Of a stretch of DNA of 30,655 nt, positions 17,301 to 26,163 are shown piece after piece (positions within the stretch are counted from its first letter, which is position 1; each line of letters begins with the position of its first letter). The stretch lies in the NCBI GenBank assembly GCA_035341855.1, contig DAOQWA010000036.1:1-30655 (forward strand). The letters are read 5' to 3'. Below the pieces are notes generated by a model. That model saw only the letters and a program-made list of their open reading frames with translations, did no database searches and was not told the origin of the DNA. The position numbers were made by a program, and so were the translations under genes. This stretch comes from QQVM01 sp035341855. GTDB lineage: Bacteria > Bacteroidota > Bacteroidia > AKYH767-A > 2013-40CM-41-45.

Positions 17301-17608
17301 ATAATATGGGTAAAGTTATCGGACAACGAAGTTGGGGAGGAGTTGTAGGTATTCGGGGATCACTACCTTTTGTTGATGGGGGTTATCTTAATAAGCCGGA
17401 ATTTTCCAGATATGATTTAGAAGGAAAAGAATGGATTATGGAAGGACATGGTGTGGATCCTGATATAGTTGTTGTTCAGGATCCGTATCTGGAATACATG
17501 GGTACCGATCTGCAATTGCTTCGTGCCATTGAAGAAATTAAAATTGATCTGAAATCTCAAGGCAAAGAGTTGCCGCCAATGCCGCCTTATCCGAAAAAAA
17601 ATAAATAG
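14333..17608 (+). CDS. Tricorn-type protease (WD40-like propeller, PDZ, S41 domain)
   Basis: A 1091-aa exported peptidase with the Tricorn layout. Signal peptide 1-20 (LLKA|QSAES). Residues about 25-530 are propeller repeats of the PD40 kind ('PRFSPDGSTIAFAGQYDGNS', 'AIWSPDGKSIAYISD', 'YEFSPDSRWIAYSKPDD'). A Lys/Asp-rich linker is at about 545-582. The C1 domain ends in the catalytic His755 ('GELNTGHAYTGGG'); a PDZ domain lies near 803-850 ('VGDFIVAVNGVSTKGMND'); the S41 domain has 'IIDDRGNGGGNVSPMI', nucleophile Ser978 in 'YSASDGDIFPYRFK', and Glu1037 in 'MEGHGVDPD'. By comparison with archaeal Tricorn the catalytic His, Ser and Glu are all present; the Ser just before the His in Tricorn is Gly754 here. 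It should degrade peptides in the periplasm. No sorting domain, so not a T9SS client. Not in an obvious operon. Confidence 0.92.
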   Translation: MKNIILAGIIVLLSLTLLKAQSAESRLLRFPAVSENSVVFSYAGDLYSVARSGGIARKITSDVGYEIFPRFSPDGSTIAFAGQYDGNSEVYSMPANGGIPHRLTYTATLSRDDISDRMGPNNIVMTWRDDKSVVYRSRKKSFNDFKGQLFVASTGGGLSEELPFSVGGFCSYSPDKKRIAMNRVFREFRTWKYYKGGMADEVWIFDFDTKNWENISNNNAQDLFPMWYGDKIYYASDRDRTMNLFEYDLKTKQTKKITEFTEFDVKFPSLGNDAIAYENGGYIYLYDLKTGTNAKVPVTINDDMDNGRNSWVDASKFINTKDIGSDGNRLVFTARGDVWTVPVKSGISRNLSKSNASHERDAIWSPDGKSIAYISDANGETEIYTIKQEGLEPAKQITKNSDTYIYSPAWSPNSKMILWSDNKLRLTYVNVETGEQVLVDKNNVGEYSSYEFSPDSRWIAYSKPDDDRRYKIYLYNLADKKSYPVTDAWYESAGPNFSDDGKYLFFYSNRDFNPVYSATEWNHSYGDMSKVYFVTLAKSTANPLEPKNDEVKIEEVKAPSDDKGDNADKKKDNKKVDASGKAITIDIDGIQNRIVSLPIGAGSYYSVRCIGNSVYYMFNSSKSEKASLKLFDLKEKKETDLGNVDGFGLSADNKKMYVIKDKNNYVIDLPKSKPELTNPVDLSNMKVFIDKKTEWKQIFEESWRQMRDFFWDPTMSGVDWAGMKKKYEVLLPYVNHRNDLTYVIGEMIGELNTGHAYTGGGDKPSFNKISMGLLGAELTRHSSGYYSITKILKGENWNNKNRSPLTEIGVDAKVGDFIVAVNGVSTKGMNDIYESLINTADKQVELSLNSKADETGARKVLVLPISSESSLYYYNWVQHNIKIVSDATNNEVGYLHIPNMGVEGLNEFSKHFYPQLKKKALIIDDRGNGGGNVSPMIIERLNREIAMVGIGRNRSTNPNPDDMLLGPKIVMIDQYSASDGDIFPYRFKKYNMGKVIGQRSWGGVVGIRGSLPFVDGGYLNKPEFSRYDLEGKEWIMEGHGVDPDIVVVQDPYLEYMGTDLQLLRAIEEIKIDLKSQGKELPPMPPYPKKNK

Positions 17609-17752
17609 TCCGGTTTAATCTCTTTAGGCCACTCAAAGATTCTGAGTCATGCTTTATCTGCATTGCAGGGTATAAGAGTATGTTGAAAATGTATTTTCTT
17701 ATCCCCCTTATTTGATTCGGATCTTACAATCTACACACTAACAACATAGAAC
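17609..17752. other. Short gap between the protease and the SBBP propeller gene
   Basis: Contains a weak stem (ACTCA ... TGAGT around 17632-17648) without a T-run; no good terminator or promoter match. Confidence 0.3.
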
Positions 17753-20659
17753 ATGCAGCGAAGTTTATTATTATTTTTCGTTTTCATCCTTGGTCTATCT
17801 GATATATTCTCACAACAACTTCCCGAACAATGGGTTCGGAGCTATCAGGCTCAGGGAAAAGCAGCGGATAGAATCTCTGCAATTTCCACTGACGCTTCAG
17901 GTAATGTATACGTAGCAGGTTATGCCGGAAATCATCATGGATCACCTGATGCTTTTGCGATGAAACGAAATATACAAGGGGATACTTTGTGGGTCTACTA
18001 CTATGATGGCGGTGGCAATAATGAAGATTATGCTACAGACATTGCTTTGGATAATTCCGGAAATTGTTACATCACCGGACATTCAAGAGCAACATCTACT
18101 TCTTTGGAAGAATGTTTTACGGCCAAAATTTTACCTTCAGGTACTGAGGCCTGGGCAGCACGTTATTCACCTGGAGGGAATATCGAAAGTTTTGGCAATG
18201 CAATAAGTGTTGATGTGTCTGGAAACGTGTATGTGGCAGGTTACAGCGAACCAAGTTCTGCAAGTACCGACTGGCTTGTCATTAAGTATAACTCTGCAGG
18301 AGCAGAACAATGGGTAGATGTCTTCAATGGGCCTGATAACGGAGGGGATGAGGCAATAGATATTGTCATTGCTCCAAACGGTAATCCTACGGTCTGCGGA
18401 TATATTTATACTTTGAATGTAACAGGAGGTATTAACGCTTTTGTGAAGGAATACAATCCCGCAGGCGGCACTGTTTGGACTGATACTTGGTCAAACACAT
18501 CTATTATCGGATCAGATAAAGCCTATGGACTAGCTTATAGCTCAAGCGGGGATTTATTTGTAGGCGGTGAATCAACAAATATAATTGGTTCCAACAAAGA
18601 CGCTTTTGCGATGCGATATGATGCATCAGGGAACAGACTCTGGTCAGGTATTTTTCCTGATTCATCAGGTACAATTGATGAATATCTCAGGCAAGTAATC
18701 GTTGACAGCTCGGGAAACGTATACTTCACAGGTTCAAATTATATTGATGCATATGTTACACGAATTAATAATGACGGAACGCCGGGATGGAGAAAATTCT
18801 GGCGTGGTCCGCTAGCAAACGGGAACGATGTATTCCATGGTATCACGATAGATAATTCAGGGAATGTTTATGCTACTGGTAGGGCTGTTTATCCGGGAGT
18901 AGATCATTATGCCAATGGTGGAAAAGCAAATATGGTTATTGCTAAATATAGTCCTGCCGGTGATTCGCTGTGGACCTACCGTTGTCTGGATACACTGAAC
19001 AGTTCAATGGGATTTTCTGTTGCATACCATGATGGGAAGATTTATGCGGGAGGTTTTACTACCGACACAGCTTATGTCAATGAAAATCTTTATACAATTA
19101 TTATTGACACTTCAGGAAACCCTGTCAATGAATGGATCTATAATGGAATCGGAGACGCTATCACTATGGGGCAATTTGTGCAGACTGATGTGAATGACAA
19201 TGTATACTGTGCTGCAACGATTGACCGGCTTTATGCAAATGGAACAGACATTGCAATAGTAAAATATGATCCTTTCGGAACTTTGTTGTGGCAGCGATAC
19301 TTTAGTTCTTATGGCTGGAACAATGACACGCTCACGTCAATGCAATTTGATCCTTTAGGAAATCTTGTTATTAGCTTTTCCTCTGATTCTGCCTTAACAA
19401 AAAATAACTATCACTTAGGTTTCCTTAAAATTGATCAGAATGGAAATTTTATAGATACAAGCTGGTATAATAATACTTCAACAGGGAGCATTCTGGCTAA
19501 CTCAATGGATATCCGCTTCGACGGAAGCATAGCTCTTACTGTGAATTCAAATATTCTGGGAGGTCTGATTATATATTTTGACAATTCAATGAATGCTGTA
19601 TGGCAAAGCAAAATTGACTCGACACAATTTGCCATAACCAGAGCAAACAGTGTTTACTTTTATCCCAATGGAGATTTACTTGTCGCCGGCTATTCTCAAG
19701 TTGGAGGTATGTCAGCAGGAGTCGTTCAGAGTTATGATGAAACAGGGAATTTATTATGGTCAACCTTAATAGACTCCATTGGTACAAGTGATGAAGTTCG
19801 TGATGCAGTTGTAAATAGCCTTGGTGAAGTTTTTTATACGGGATCTTCAGGTGGAGCAAGCTCTTACACCACAATCGTAGGAAAACTTGATGGATCAACA
19901 GGAGCCCCGATTTGGCAAACAGTTTACAACCCTTCCACCGGTAGAGAATATGGTGTGAAGGTTCGATTTACTCCGGCCGGAAATGTTGTGCTGATCAGTC
20001 GCGGCTGGACAGGCTCAGTGGCGCGATATTATACTGCCCAATATTCAGGAAGCGGAATGTTTCAATGGGCTACGGTATATAGCCAAACTGCAAGTGACAG
20101 AGAGCCAATAGATCTTCTTGTAGAACCAAACAATAGGGTTGTTACTGCAGGTTGGGCAATCAATGGCTTTAGTACAAATTATGATTATGTTCTCGCCGGT
20201 TATGATGAAACAGGTGCCACAGAGTTTGTCAATACTTATACCGATACAACACTTGTCTCATCCAGTTGGGATCAGCTCAGAGATTTGACAAGAGACAGTC
20301 AAGGGAATTTTATAGTAACAGGGCAAAGCTCTCAGGAGTTTTATAATAATTTTCTCTATAAAATGGTGACGATTAAATATGGAGGTGTAGTTGTAAGTAA
20401 CAACGTTCTTTCTTTGCATGAAAAGTATTCGGCTTTTGCCTATCCAAACCCGTCTTTCAATGGACTGTTTACTTTGGTTGATTCATCTCCATTCAAACTT
20501 CAATCAATAATTATATATGATACTCAAGGACGATTTATTAATGAAATAAATTTGTCCGCTAACATTATCGATTTGAGGAATTCTTCGAAAGGTATGTATA
20601 TCGTGGTTCTGAAAAGGGAAAATCATCAATCCGATTACTTGCGACTTATAGTAAATTAA
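17753..20659 (+). CDS. T9SS-exported SBBP-repeat beta-propeller protein
   Basis: A 968-aa secreted protein. Signal peptide 1-20, cleaved IFS|QQLPEQW. The body is a long row of SBBP-type propeller repeats whose inner strand reads 'DASGNVYVAGYA', 'DNSGNCYITGHS', 'DVSGNVYVAGYS', 'DSSGNVYFTGSN', 'DNSGNVYATGRA' and looser forms such as 'YPNGDLLVAGYS' and 'DSQGNFIVTGQS'. I count about 16 such strands, enough for two propellers of seven or eight blades. Repeats are regular in the first half and degenerate in the second. The last 75 residues (AYPNPSFNGLFTLVDS ... 'IIYDTQGRFINEINL' ... 'SKGMYIVVLKRE' ... LRLIVN) are a T9SS type A sorting domain. The role is unknown; such proteins are abundant at Bacteroidota surfaces. 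Its unit differs from the GGS...DGDV unit of the 1763 and 3435 genes. Confidence 0.87.
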   Translation: MQRSLLLFFVFILGLSDIFSQQLPEQWVRSYQAQGKAADRISAISTDASGNVYVAGYAGNHHGSPDAFAMKRNIQGDTLWVYYYDGGGNNEDYATDIALDNSGNCYITGHSRATSTSLEECFTAKILPSGTEAWAARYSPGGNIESFGNAISVDVSGNVYVAGYSEPSSASTDWLVIKYNSAGAEQWVDVFNGPDNGGDEAIDIVIAPNGNPTVCGYIYTLNVTGGINAFVKEYNPAGGTVWTDTWSNTSIIGSDKAYGLAYSSSGDLFVGGESTNIIGSNKDAFAMRYDASGNRLWSGIFPDSSGTIDEYLRQVIVDSSGNVYFTGSNYIDAYVTRINNDGTPGWRKFWRGPLANGNDVFHGITIDNSGNVYATGRAVYPGVDHYANGGKANMVIAKYSPAGDSLWTYRCLDTLNSSMGFSVAYHDGKIYAGGFTTDTAYVNENLYTIIIDTSGNPVNEWIYNGIGDAITMGQFVQTDVNDNVYCAATIDRLYANGTDIAIVKYDPFGTLLWQRYFSSYGWNNDTLTSMQFDPLGNLVISFSSDSALTKNNYHLGFLKIDQNGNFIDTSWYNNTSTGSILANSMDIRFDGSIALTVNSNILGGLIIYFDNSMNAVWQSKIDSTQFAITRANSVYFYPNGDLLVAGYSQVGGMSAGVVQSYDETGNLLWSTLIDSIGTSDEVRDAVVNSLGEVFYTGSSGGASSYTTIVGKLDGSTGAPIWQTVYNPSTGREYGVKVRFTPAGNVVLISRGWTGSVARYYTAQYSGSGMFQWATVYSQTASDREPIDLLVEPNNRVVTAGWAINGFSTNYDYVLAGYDETGATEFVNTYTDTTLVSSSWDQLRDLTRDSQGNFIVTGQSSQEFYNNFLYKMVTIKYGGVVVSNNVLSLHEKYSAFAYPNPSFNGLFTLVDSSPFKLQSIIIYDTQGRFINEINLSANIIDLRNSSKGMYIVVLKRENHQSDYLRLIVN

Positions 20660-21103
20660 TTTCACCGGAGAATTAATTTATGAAATTCGATTAATCTGCT
20701 GTGATGGGTGTTTGAATCTTATATTGTAATGGCGACCAGGAAATCTGGCGCAGTCGATAATAATATTGTTCTTCGATTTGCGCGATTATTATCAGCATGG
20801 CTTGATGCAAGAATGATTGACATCCCTCTCCTTCTAAGATGTTTTATATTCTATCAATCAATTTTTAGTAGTTGCTCAGGTAGATTTTTAAAGACCTTCA
20901 CCGATTTCCGGAAAGGTAGTGTTCTTTGCATAAGCCGGAGAATAACATGCTTGAAAAATGTTTTTTTGACTTTTCATTATTTGGTATAGTATTAATCCAA
21001 TGAAAAGACAATGCATAAAGGCCAGGTCACGCCCTGACTGTTGTGTGGATGTCTGTGATAAGGAACCCTTTGCCCCGGAAGCTTGACAAGAATGGCTATA
21101 CTA
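20660..21103. other. Convergent gap, no gene supported
   Basis: Lies between two genes whose 3' ends face each other. The plus strand is open for 93 codons (20708-20989) from a TTG start, but the peptide is rich in Cys, Arg, Phe and Ile without pattern. No strong hairpin followed by a T-run was found for either gene. Confidence 0.4.
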
Positions 21104-22027
21104 TCAATGTACAGCCACCTTCTTCTGTTCAAGGATTTGATCGGTTGATTGAAGCGAACAAATATAGAGTCCTTCAGAAAGAGTAGGTGTGTAAAAGGAC
21201 TTCTGATTTTGATTGATTATTTCGCTGAATACTATTCTTCCGCTGAGATCATTTACAACAAATAATAGGGAAGTGTTTTCTTTGAGATAGGAATCTGAAA
21301 GTTGTACCTCAATTTTGTTTTTTGATTCGCCGATATTTACGTTAAAGAATTTTTCCGTGTTGCTTTTTTCGTTTATGCCTACTGTTAGCGGACAAGAGAT
21401 GACAGAACCATTCCAAACTCTTGGGCTGATGGAAAAGTCGAAAGGGTAGCTAACTCCGGTTCCTTCAAGGATAGAAATAAATCCATTTCCTGAATAAACG
21501 GAACCCAGTGTAGTACCATCTGTGTACCTGACCGAGCCCCCGGACTGTCTTGCTATATAAAATGCCATTGTATCACCCGCAGTGATTGTCAGGTTGATTG
21601 AGATCGGAATTAATACGGGAATATCCTGCATCGATGTTATACTAGCTGTACCGATGGAAGTCCATGCAGTTGAGTCATTGTTATAGCCAACATGCGAACC
21701 ATTTTTATAATAGATGATGCAATCATTCGTACCTGTACCCATATTTCCATAGAAATATTGAATTTCAATATCGTTCACTGCAACCAGGTCAAACATGCAT
21801 CCGGTGAGTCCGTTATTTGATCCATACAAGGTTCCGATGCTATCACATCCACCGGAAATACCTTCTGCCCGGAATGCAGCATTTGTTTGGGCAGGAGTAA
21901 AACTTAGTTCAGCCTGAATTGAATTGGAAAATGAGTTTGAAAGGATTTGATCTGCGGATAATTCCTGCGCAAGACTAAACATCGGAAATAAAATGATGAG
22001 TGTAGGGAAGAGTAAGTTTTTTCTCAT
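21104..22027 (-). CDS. T9SS-exported protein with an unassigned beta-rich domain
   Basis: A 307-aa secreted protein. Signal peptide 1-20, cleaved SLA|QELSA. Residues about 35-210 are a beta-rich domain with four Cys ('GGCDSIGTLYGSNNGLTGCM', 'DLVAVNDIEIQYFYGNMGTG', 'TAGDTMAFYIARQSGGSVRY'), reminiscent of the domain in which exoproteins describe small deviations of surface binding sites, but I cannot name it. Residues about 228-307 form a T9SS-like sorting domain: the opening PNP is absent, but 'LFVVNDLSGRIVFSEI', 'LSEGLYICSLQST' and a final KKVAVH are in place. It lies 177 bp downstream of the 1200-aa stalk gene on the same strand, so it may be co-transcribed with it. Confidence 0.8.
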   Translation of the reverse strand: MRKNLLFPTLIILFPMFSLAQELSADQILSNSFSNSIQAELSFTPAQTNAAFRAEGISGGCDSIGTLYGSNNGLTGCMFDLVAVNDIEIQYFYGNMGTGTNDCIIYYKNGSHVGYNNDSTAWTSIGTASITSMQDIPVLIPISINLTITAGDTMAFYIARQSGGSVRYTDGTTLGSVYSGNGFISILEGTGVSYPFDFSISPRVWNGSVISCPLTVGINEKSNTEKFFNVNIGESKNKIEVQLSDSYLKENTSLLFVVNDLSGRIVFSEIINQNQKSFYTPTLSEGLYICSLQSTDQILEQKKVAVH

Positions 22028-22204
22028 AAAAATGATTTAGTCATGTTTAAAATTATTTGATCTTTGGACGGTATAATACCGGCTCCATGACTGTGTAGAA
22101 GGTTCTTGTATTTTTAAGATAGAACTTTCACGTTTGAGTTCTGATAGAGTACGTACACCGTTCAATCATAAAGGTATAATACGGACAGTATTAGATTATT
22201 TGCT
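22028..22204 (-). promoter_or_regulatory. Gap with a 13-bp palindrome and repeated GGTATAATAC
   Basis: CGGTATAATACCG at 22069-22081 is a perfect 6-bp inverted repeat around one base. Its core GGTATAATAC recurs at 22173-22182, about 103 bp away. Both lie between the stop of the stalk gene and the start of the minus-strand T9SS gene, so they could be operator half-sites or promoter elements for the latter. Only sequence symmetry supports this. Confidence 0.3.
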
Positions 22205-25200
22205 TTATTTTACTTTTACTTCGGAATGTAATAAGGTTCCTTTTTCATTTTCAGGTTTTTCCTGTTCTACTATCACAGGATTGTTTTCTGCATACGGATC
22301 ATGGCGAATTCCGGTAACTTCCCAGCTAACTTCAATTTCGGGTTTGTCCGTTTTAATTTTGAAGGTATTATTTTTTATTTTTTCTTTAATGATTGCCTGA
22401 GCAAATTCTCCAATTACAGTTAACTGGTATCTGAAATCTTTATTCAATGCTTCAAAGTAGTCAGGCAGAGTTACAATTGCTTCGCCATTTTTATCCGTTA
22501 CTATGTTGCCATTGTAAATATTTATCATCTCAGGTGATTCCACGAAAGAGTGGAAGAGATATTTATTCTGTGGATCTAATGGATGATCTATTTTGAAGGT
22601 TCCGCCACCTTTGCTTACAGTTCCTAGCACAGATAAATTACCGCTAATATTTACATTACCATTGAATTCACCCGCATTTCCTGATGGTGAATTACATTGT
22701 AATGCGGATCCAAGAAAACCGCCATTCATCACGACAGAACCACTGAATACGGCTGCTTCGCCTGTCAAAGGTCCGGTGCATGAGAGGGCAGTTCCTCCCG
22801 GAACATTAATGGTTTGAGGAAGTGTAAATGTATTCGCAGCGTTTTTCAAAGGAACTGCACTGCTTAATCTTCCATCTGACAGAGTGCCACTTGAAATATT
22901 ATCTGCATTCAGGTTAAAAATTCCGGAGCCGTCTCCACTTATAGTTCCTGTTGGTAATACCGTTATTCCCGTTTCAAAAATTTCAAGGCCTTTGTGAAAG
23001 GAGCTGCCGTCCGGCAAAACCTGAAACACCAATTGCCCTAGTGAATCGTAAACTGCAATCCTTCCATCCGGACCAATCTCAGTAGTGCCATTTTCTCCGC
23101 CGAATGTGGACCAGCCAAATACGTCAAGGTCTCCGTCAAATGAAGCACCTCCTAAATTATCTATCCCGTATTTCGACATGCCGCCTGCATCCTGACCGAT
23201 TATTATTCCCGGTCTGAGTATCAGTTTGTCCCCACCGGCACTACCGATGATAATTTCTTTCTCAAAAAGTTCGGTACCCTTATGATAAGATGATCCGTCA
23301 GGTAATACATAGAAAGTGACATTGCCAAGTGAGTCCGTAACAGAGAGTGTTCCATCCGGACTTATATTCGTTGAAGAAACACCGGCGCCAAATTTTGAAT
23401 AACCTCCTACATCAAGGTCGCCTTCAATATATCCCCCATATTCATCCAAAGCAAATTTAGTAGTACCTGATGCATCCTGACCAAACAGATATCCGGGATT
23501 CAATCTTAATCTTTTTCCTCCGGCTGCTCCAATGATTATTTCACTGTCGAACTGTTCAACGCCTTTGTGATATGAATTACCGGCAGAGTCAACAGAAAAG
23601 ACAGGATTATTGAAAGCGTCGTTTATGGAAATACCCCCATCCGGGTTTAAATGAAATTGTGAGCCGGAAGGGTCTCCTACACTAATTCCACCTTCGAAGG
23701 TCTCTAATCCTTTATGGTATGAAGTACCATCCGGTTTTACTCTAAAGACCAACTGTCCGTTTGCATCATAGGTTTCAATGCTACCATACTTATCAATTAA
23801 AGTAAAGGATGAATCAGGAGATCCGAAAAATGTATTGCCTTCTATTCTTACATCACCATCGAATGAGGCATCTCCCAATTCATTGAAAATTATTTTAATG
23901 GATCCTGCAGAGTCCCTTACAACAAAACGGTCAGGTTCAAGAATAATCTCTCCATTGCTTGCACCAACAATAATTTTTGTCTCAAAAAATTCTACTCCTT
24001 TATGGTATGAATTACCGGCACCATCTGTCCAGAAAACAGGTACTCCATTTGTATCTACGATTGCAATGCTACCATCAGAATAAGCCCTGAATTTTGAATA
24101 CCCGCTATCACCAACTGCGATCCCTGATGCATAAGACTCTAACCCATCATGATATGAAGTGCCATCCGGATTTACTTTGAACATGACGGTACCATTTGAG
24201 TCAACCAATTGGATAGTTCCGTCAGGTTGAACAATCAAATGTGATGAAGAAGAATCCCCTACAATAATTCCATCAGAAAAATTATTACTACCACTCACTG
24301 TTCCATTCGGATTGATCTCATGGATCACTACCTTATTAGAATCAAGAATTTGAATTGTACCATCGGGTTGTATTATCACATGTTGAGCTGCCGTGTCACC
24401 TACTGAGATACCTCCCTTAAAAATTTCATGCCCGGCATGAAATGAGTTTCCTGCAGAATCGATTTTATATACCAGTTCGCCATTGCCTGCGATATGTTCA
24501 ATTGATCCATCGGGGTTTAAATAAATATTTGTTCCAAAGCTTTCGCCAACTTTTATTCCGCCGTAAAACTGTTCAATCCCATAGTGGAATGAACTTCCGT
24601 CAGGACCAACTCCGAATACGGGATTCCCCGTAGAATCAACAATGGCAATTGTGCCATCAGGAAGCAATATTAGAAATGATGAACTTGTGTCACCGACAAC
24701 TATACCGGATGCAAAGGTTTCGAGACCTGCATGATAGGATGTGCCATCAGGATTAACTTTAAATAATACATTCCCTGTGCTATCTAACATCTCAATAGTT
24801 CCGTCCGGTTTGATCTGAACCATGGAACCCGTAGAATCACCGTAGCTGGCTCCGCCTGCAAATGTTTCCAGTCCTGCATGATAGGATGTACCATCCGGAT
24901 TAATTTTAAATAATACGTTTCCTGTGGTGTCCAACATTTCAATTGTCCCGTCAGGTTTAATTCGCACCAGTGCACCGGTTGAATCACCATAGGCTGCTCC
25001 GCCGGCAAATGTTTCAAATCCTGCATGAAAGGAAGTACCATCCGGATTAATTCTGAACAATACCTTTCCGGTAGTATCCCGCATCTCTATGGTACCATCA
25101 GGTTTGATCTGAACAAGAGAACCCGTGGAATCACCTGTAACCGTTCCGCCTCTGAAAGTTTCCAGACCTTTGTGCCATGAAGTGCCATCAGGATGAATGA

Positions 25201-25807
25201 TGAATACAGGATTCCCAACGGAATCAACAACGGTGAGTGTATCAAATACCCAAATACCTCTGAAGAAGAATTCTTTTCCTTTATGTTTTGAAACGCCGGT
25301 AGTATCTACTCTGAAGACTGTGTCGTGACTGCTTGTGCTGATGATCATGAAGTCTTTATCATAGAGAATGCCGTTGAAGGAGGAGCTGTCTGCAAAACGA
25401 CTTCGGTTTGCATAAAGAGCATAGGGAACACTCAGCATTTGATTGGTACCCATGTCTGTAAAATTGGACCCGCCTGCTGTGTCCAGTTCAACTTGAAGGA
25501 ATTTAAAGTTTAGTCCCCATTCAATTGTTGTAAAATCCCCGGTGATAACCGAGCCTTCTCCGATCCTGGCTGTGAATAATCCAAATTCGTTTGTGTTAAG
25601 TGTTTGAATTTCCTGGTATACAACAACACCGGAAGGAATGGAATCGTGTACCGTGAATCGAAGTGACACTGTTTTGTTTCCTATCAAATTCCCATCAACA
25701 TCACGGGCTACTGCCTGATAGGGGATGGCTTGTGGAACTTGTGCAATGCCCGGCTGTGAAGAGAAAATTACCAGAAATAAAATAGTAATACTTTTGAGGA
25801 GTTTCAT
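22205..25807 (-). CDS. Tail-fibre-like stalk protein with a 49-residue repeat
   Basis: A 1200-aa secreted protein, started at ATG 25807 (MKLLKSITILFLVIFS), 13 codons inside the longest frame, which gives a signal peptide cleaved GIA|QVPQA. Residues 27-133 are the YQAVxRD domain shared with the genes at 8414 and 27991. Residues about 170-950 are a stalk of some 17 repeats: 'PDGTIEMLDSTGNVLFKVNP' then DGTSYHAGLETFAGG. The conserved His is at 212, 261, 310, 359, 408 and 457, exactly 49 residues apart; later copies (553, 602, 698, 747, 842, 938) keep 48-49 or double steps with degenerate units between. Residues 955-1065 resemble fibre tips ('SGDGSGIFNLNADNISSGTL'). Residues 1071-1172 are the 'FKIDHPLDPQNKYLFHS ... 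VEVSWEVTGIRHDP' type domain of the 8414 protein. No T9SS sorting domain. I infer a long trimeric or solenoid fibre; function unknown. Confidence 0.85.
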   Translation of the reverse strand: MKLLKSITILFLVIFSSQPGIAQVPQAIPYQAVARDVDGNLIGNKTVSLRFTVHDSIPSGVVVYQEIQTLNTNEFGLFTARIGEGSVITGDFTTIEWGLNFKFLQVELDTAGGSNFTDMGTNQMLSVPYALYANRSRFADSSSFNGILYDKDFMIISTSSHDTVFRVDTTGVSKHKGKEFFFRGIWVFDTLTVVDSVGNPVFIIHPDGTSWHKGLETFRGGTVTGDSTGSLVQIKPDGTIEMRDTTGKVLFRINPDGTSFHAGFETFAGGAAYGDSTGALVRIKPDGTIEMLDTTGNVLFKINPDGTSYHAGLETFAGGASYGDSTGSMVQIKPDGTIEMLDSTGNVLFKVNPDGTSYHAGLETFASGIVVGDTSSSFLILLPDGTIAIVDSTGNPVFGVGPDGSSFHYGIEQFYGGIKVGESFGTNIYLNPDGSIEHIAGNGELVYKIDSAGNSFHAGHEIFKGGISVGDTAAQHVIIQPDGTIQILDSNKVVIHEINPNGTVSGSNNFSDGIIVGDSSSSHLIVQPDGTIQLVDSNGTVMFKVNPDGTSYHDGLESYASGIAVGDSGYSKFRAYSDGSIAIVDTNGVPVFWTDGAGNSYHKGVEFFETKIIVGASNGEIILEPDRFVVRDSAGSIKIIFNELGDASFDGDVRIEGNTFFGSPDSSFTLIDKYGSIETYDANGQLVFRVKPDGTSYHKGLETFEGGISVGDPSGSQFHLNPDGGISINDAFNNPVFSVDSAGNSYHKGVEQFDSEIIIGAAGGKRLRLNPGYLFGQDASGTTKFALDEYGGYIEGDLDVGGYSKFGAGVSSTNISPDGTLSVTDSLGNVTFYVLPDGSSYHKGTELFEKEIIIGSAGGDKLILRPGIIIGQDAGGMSKYGIDNLGGASFDGDLDVFGWSTFGGENGTTEIGPDGRIAVYDSLGQLVFQVLPDGSSFHKGLEIFETGITVLPTGTISGDGSGIFNLNADNISSGTLSDGRLSSAVPLKNAANTFTLPQTINVPGGTALSCTGPLTGEAAVFSGSVVMNGGFLGSALQCNSPSGNAGEFNGNVNISGNLSVLGTVSKGGGTFKIDHPLDPQNKYLFHSFVESPEMINIYNGNIVTDKNGEAIVTLPDYFEALNKDFRYQLTVIGEFAQAIIKEKIKNNTFKIKTDKPEIEVSWEVTGIRHDPYAENNPVIVEQEKPENEKGTLLHSEVKVK

Positions 25808-25853
25808 GGCATGAAGTTTTATCGTGAGTGAGTGCTTACAAATCAAATGCCTT

Positions 25854-25875
25854 GAGTATGAAATCGAACATACTC
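25854..25875 (-). promoter_or_regulatory. 7-bp inverted repeat upstream of the stalk gene
   Basis: GAGTATG (25854-25860), 8-nt spacer, CATACTC (25869-25875): perfect arms, about 47 bp upstream of the stalk start codon. It could be an operator or a leader stem-loop. Confidence 0.4.
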
Positions 25876-26163
25876 TGCTAACTCATATTTATTCTAGTAG
25901 TAATATTAATAAAATAAATAATAAAAATTAAATTATTCACCGGGAGAAAAATCATTATCACACTATTTATCAGGTATTAATTCGAATTTGAATGAGGATT
26001 TTATTAGAAAAAATAAAGATTATTTTTTCTAATTGATGATAATAGCCAAAAACAGACGATTTTATTTTGTGCGTTTTTTATCCATATTCTGATAAAAATA
26101 TTTTCAACAATCTTTATTTGACACCGAATATTAGATAGAATAATTATAAATAAGAAATCAAAT

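Noticed and set aside
20708..20989. 93-codon plus-strand frame in the convergent gap
   Set aside because: TTG start, no recognisable motif and irregular composition; most likely chance.
22205..25807. CRISPR-like or satellite repeat array
   Set aside because: The 147-bp periodicity is that of the 49-residue protein repeat in one long intact frame.
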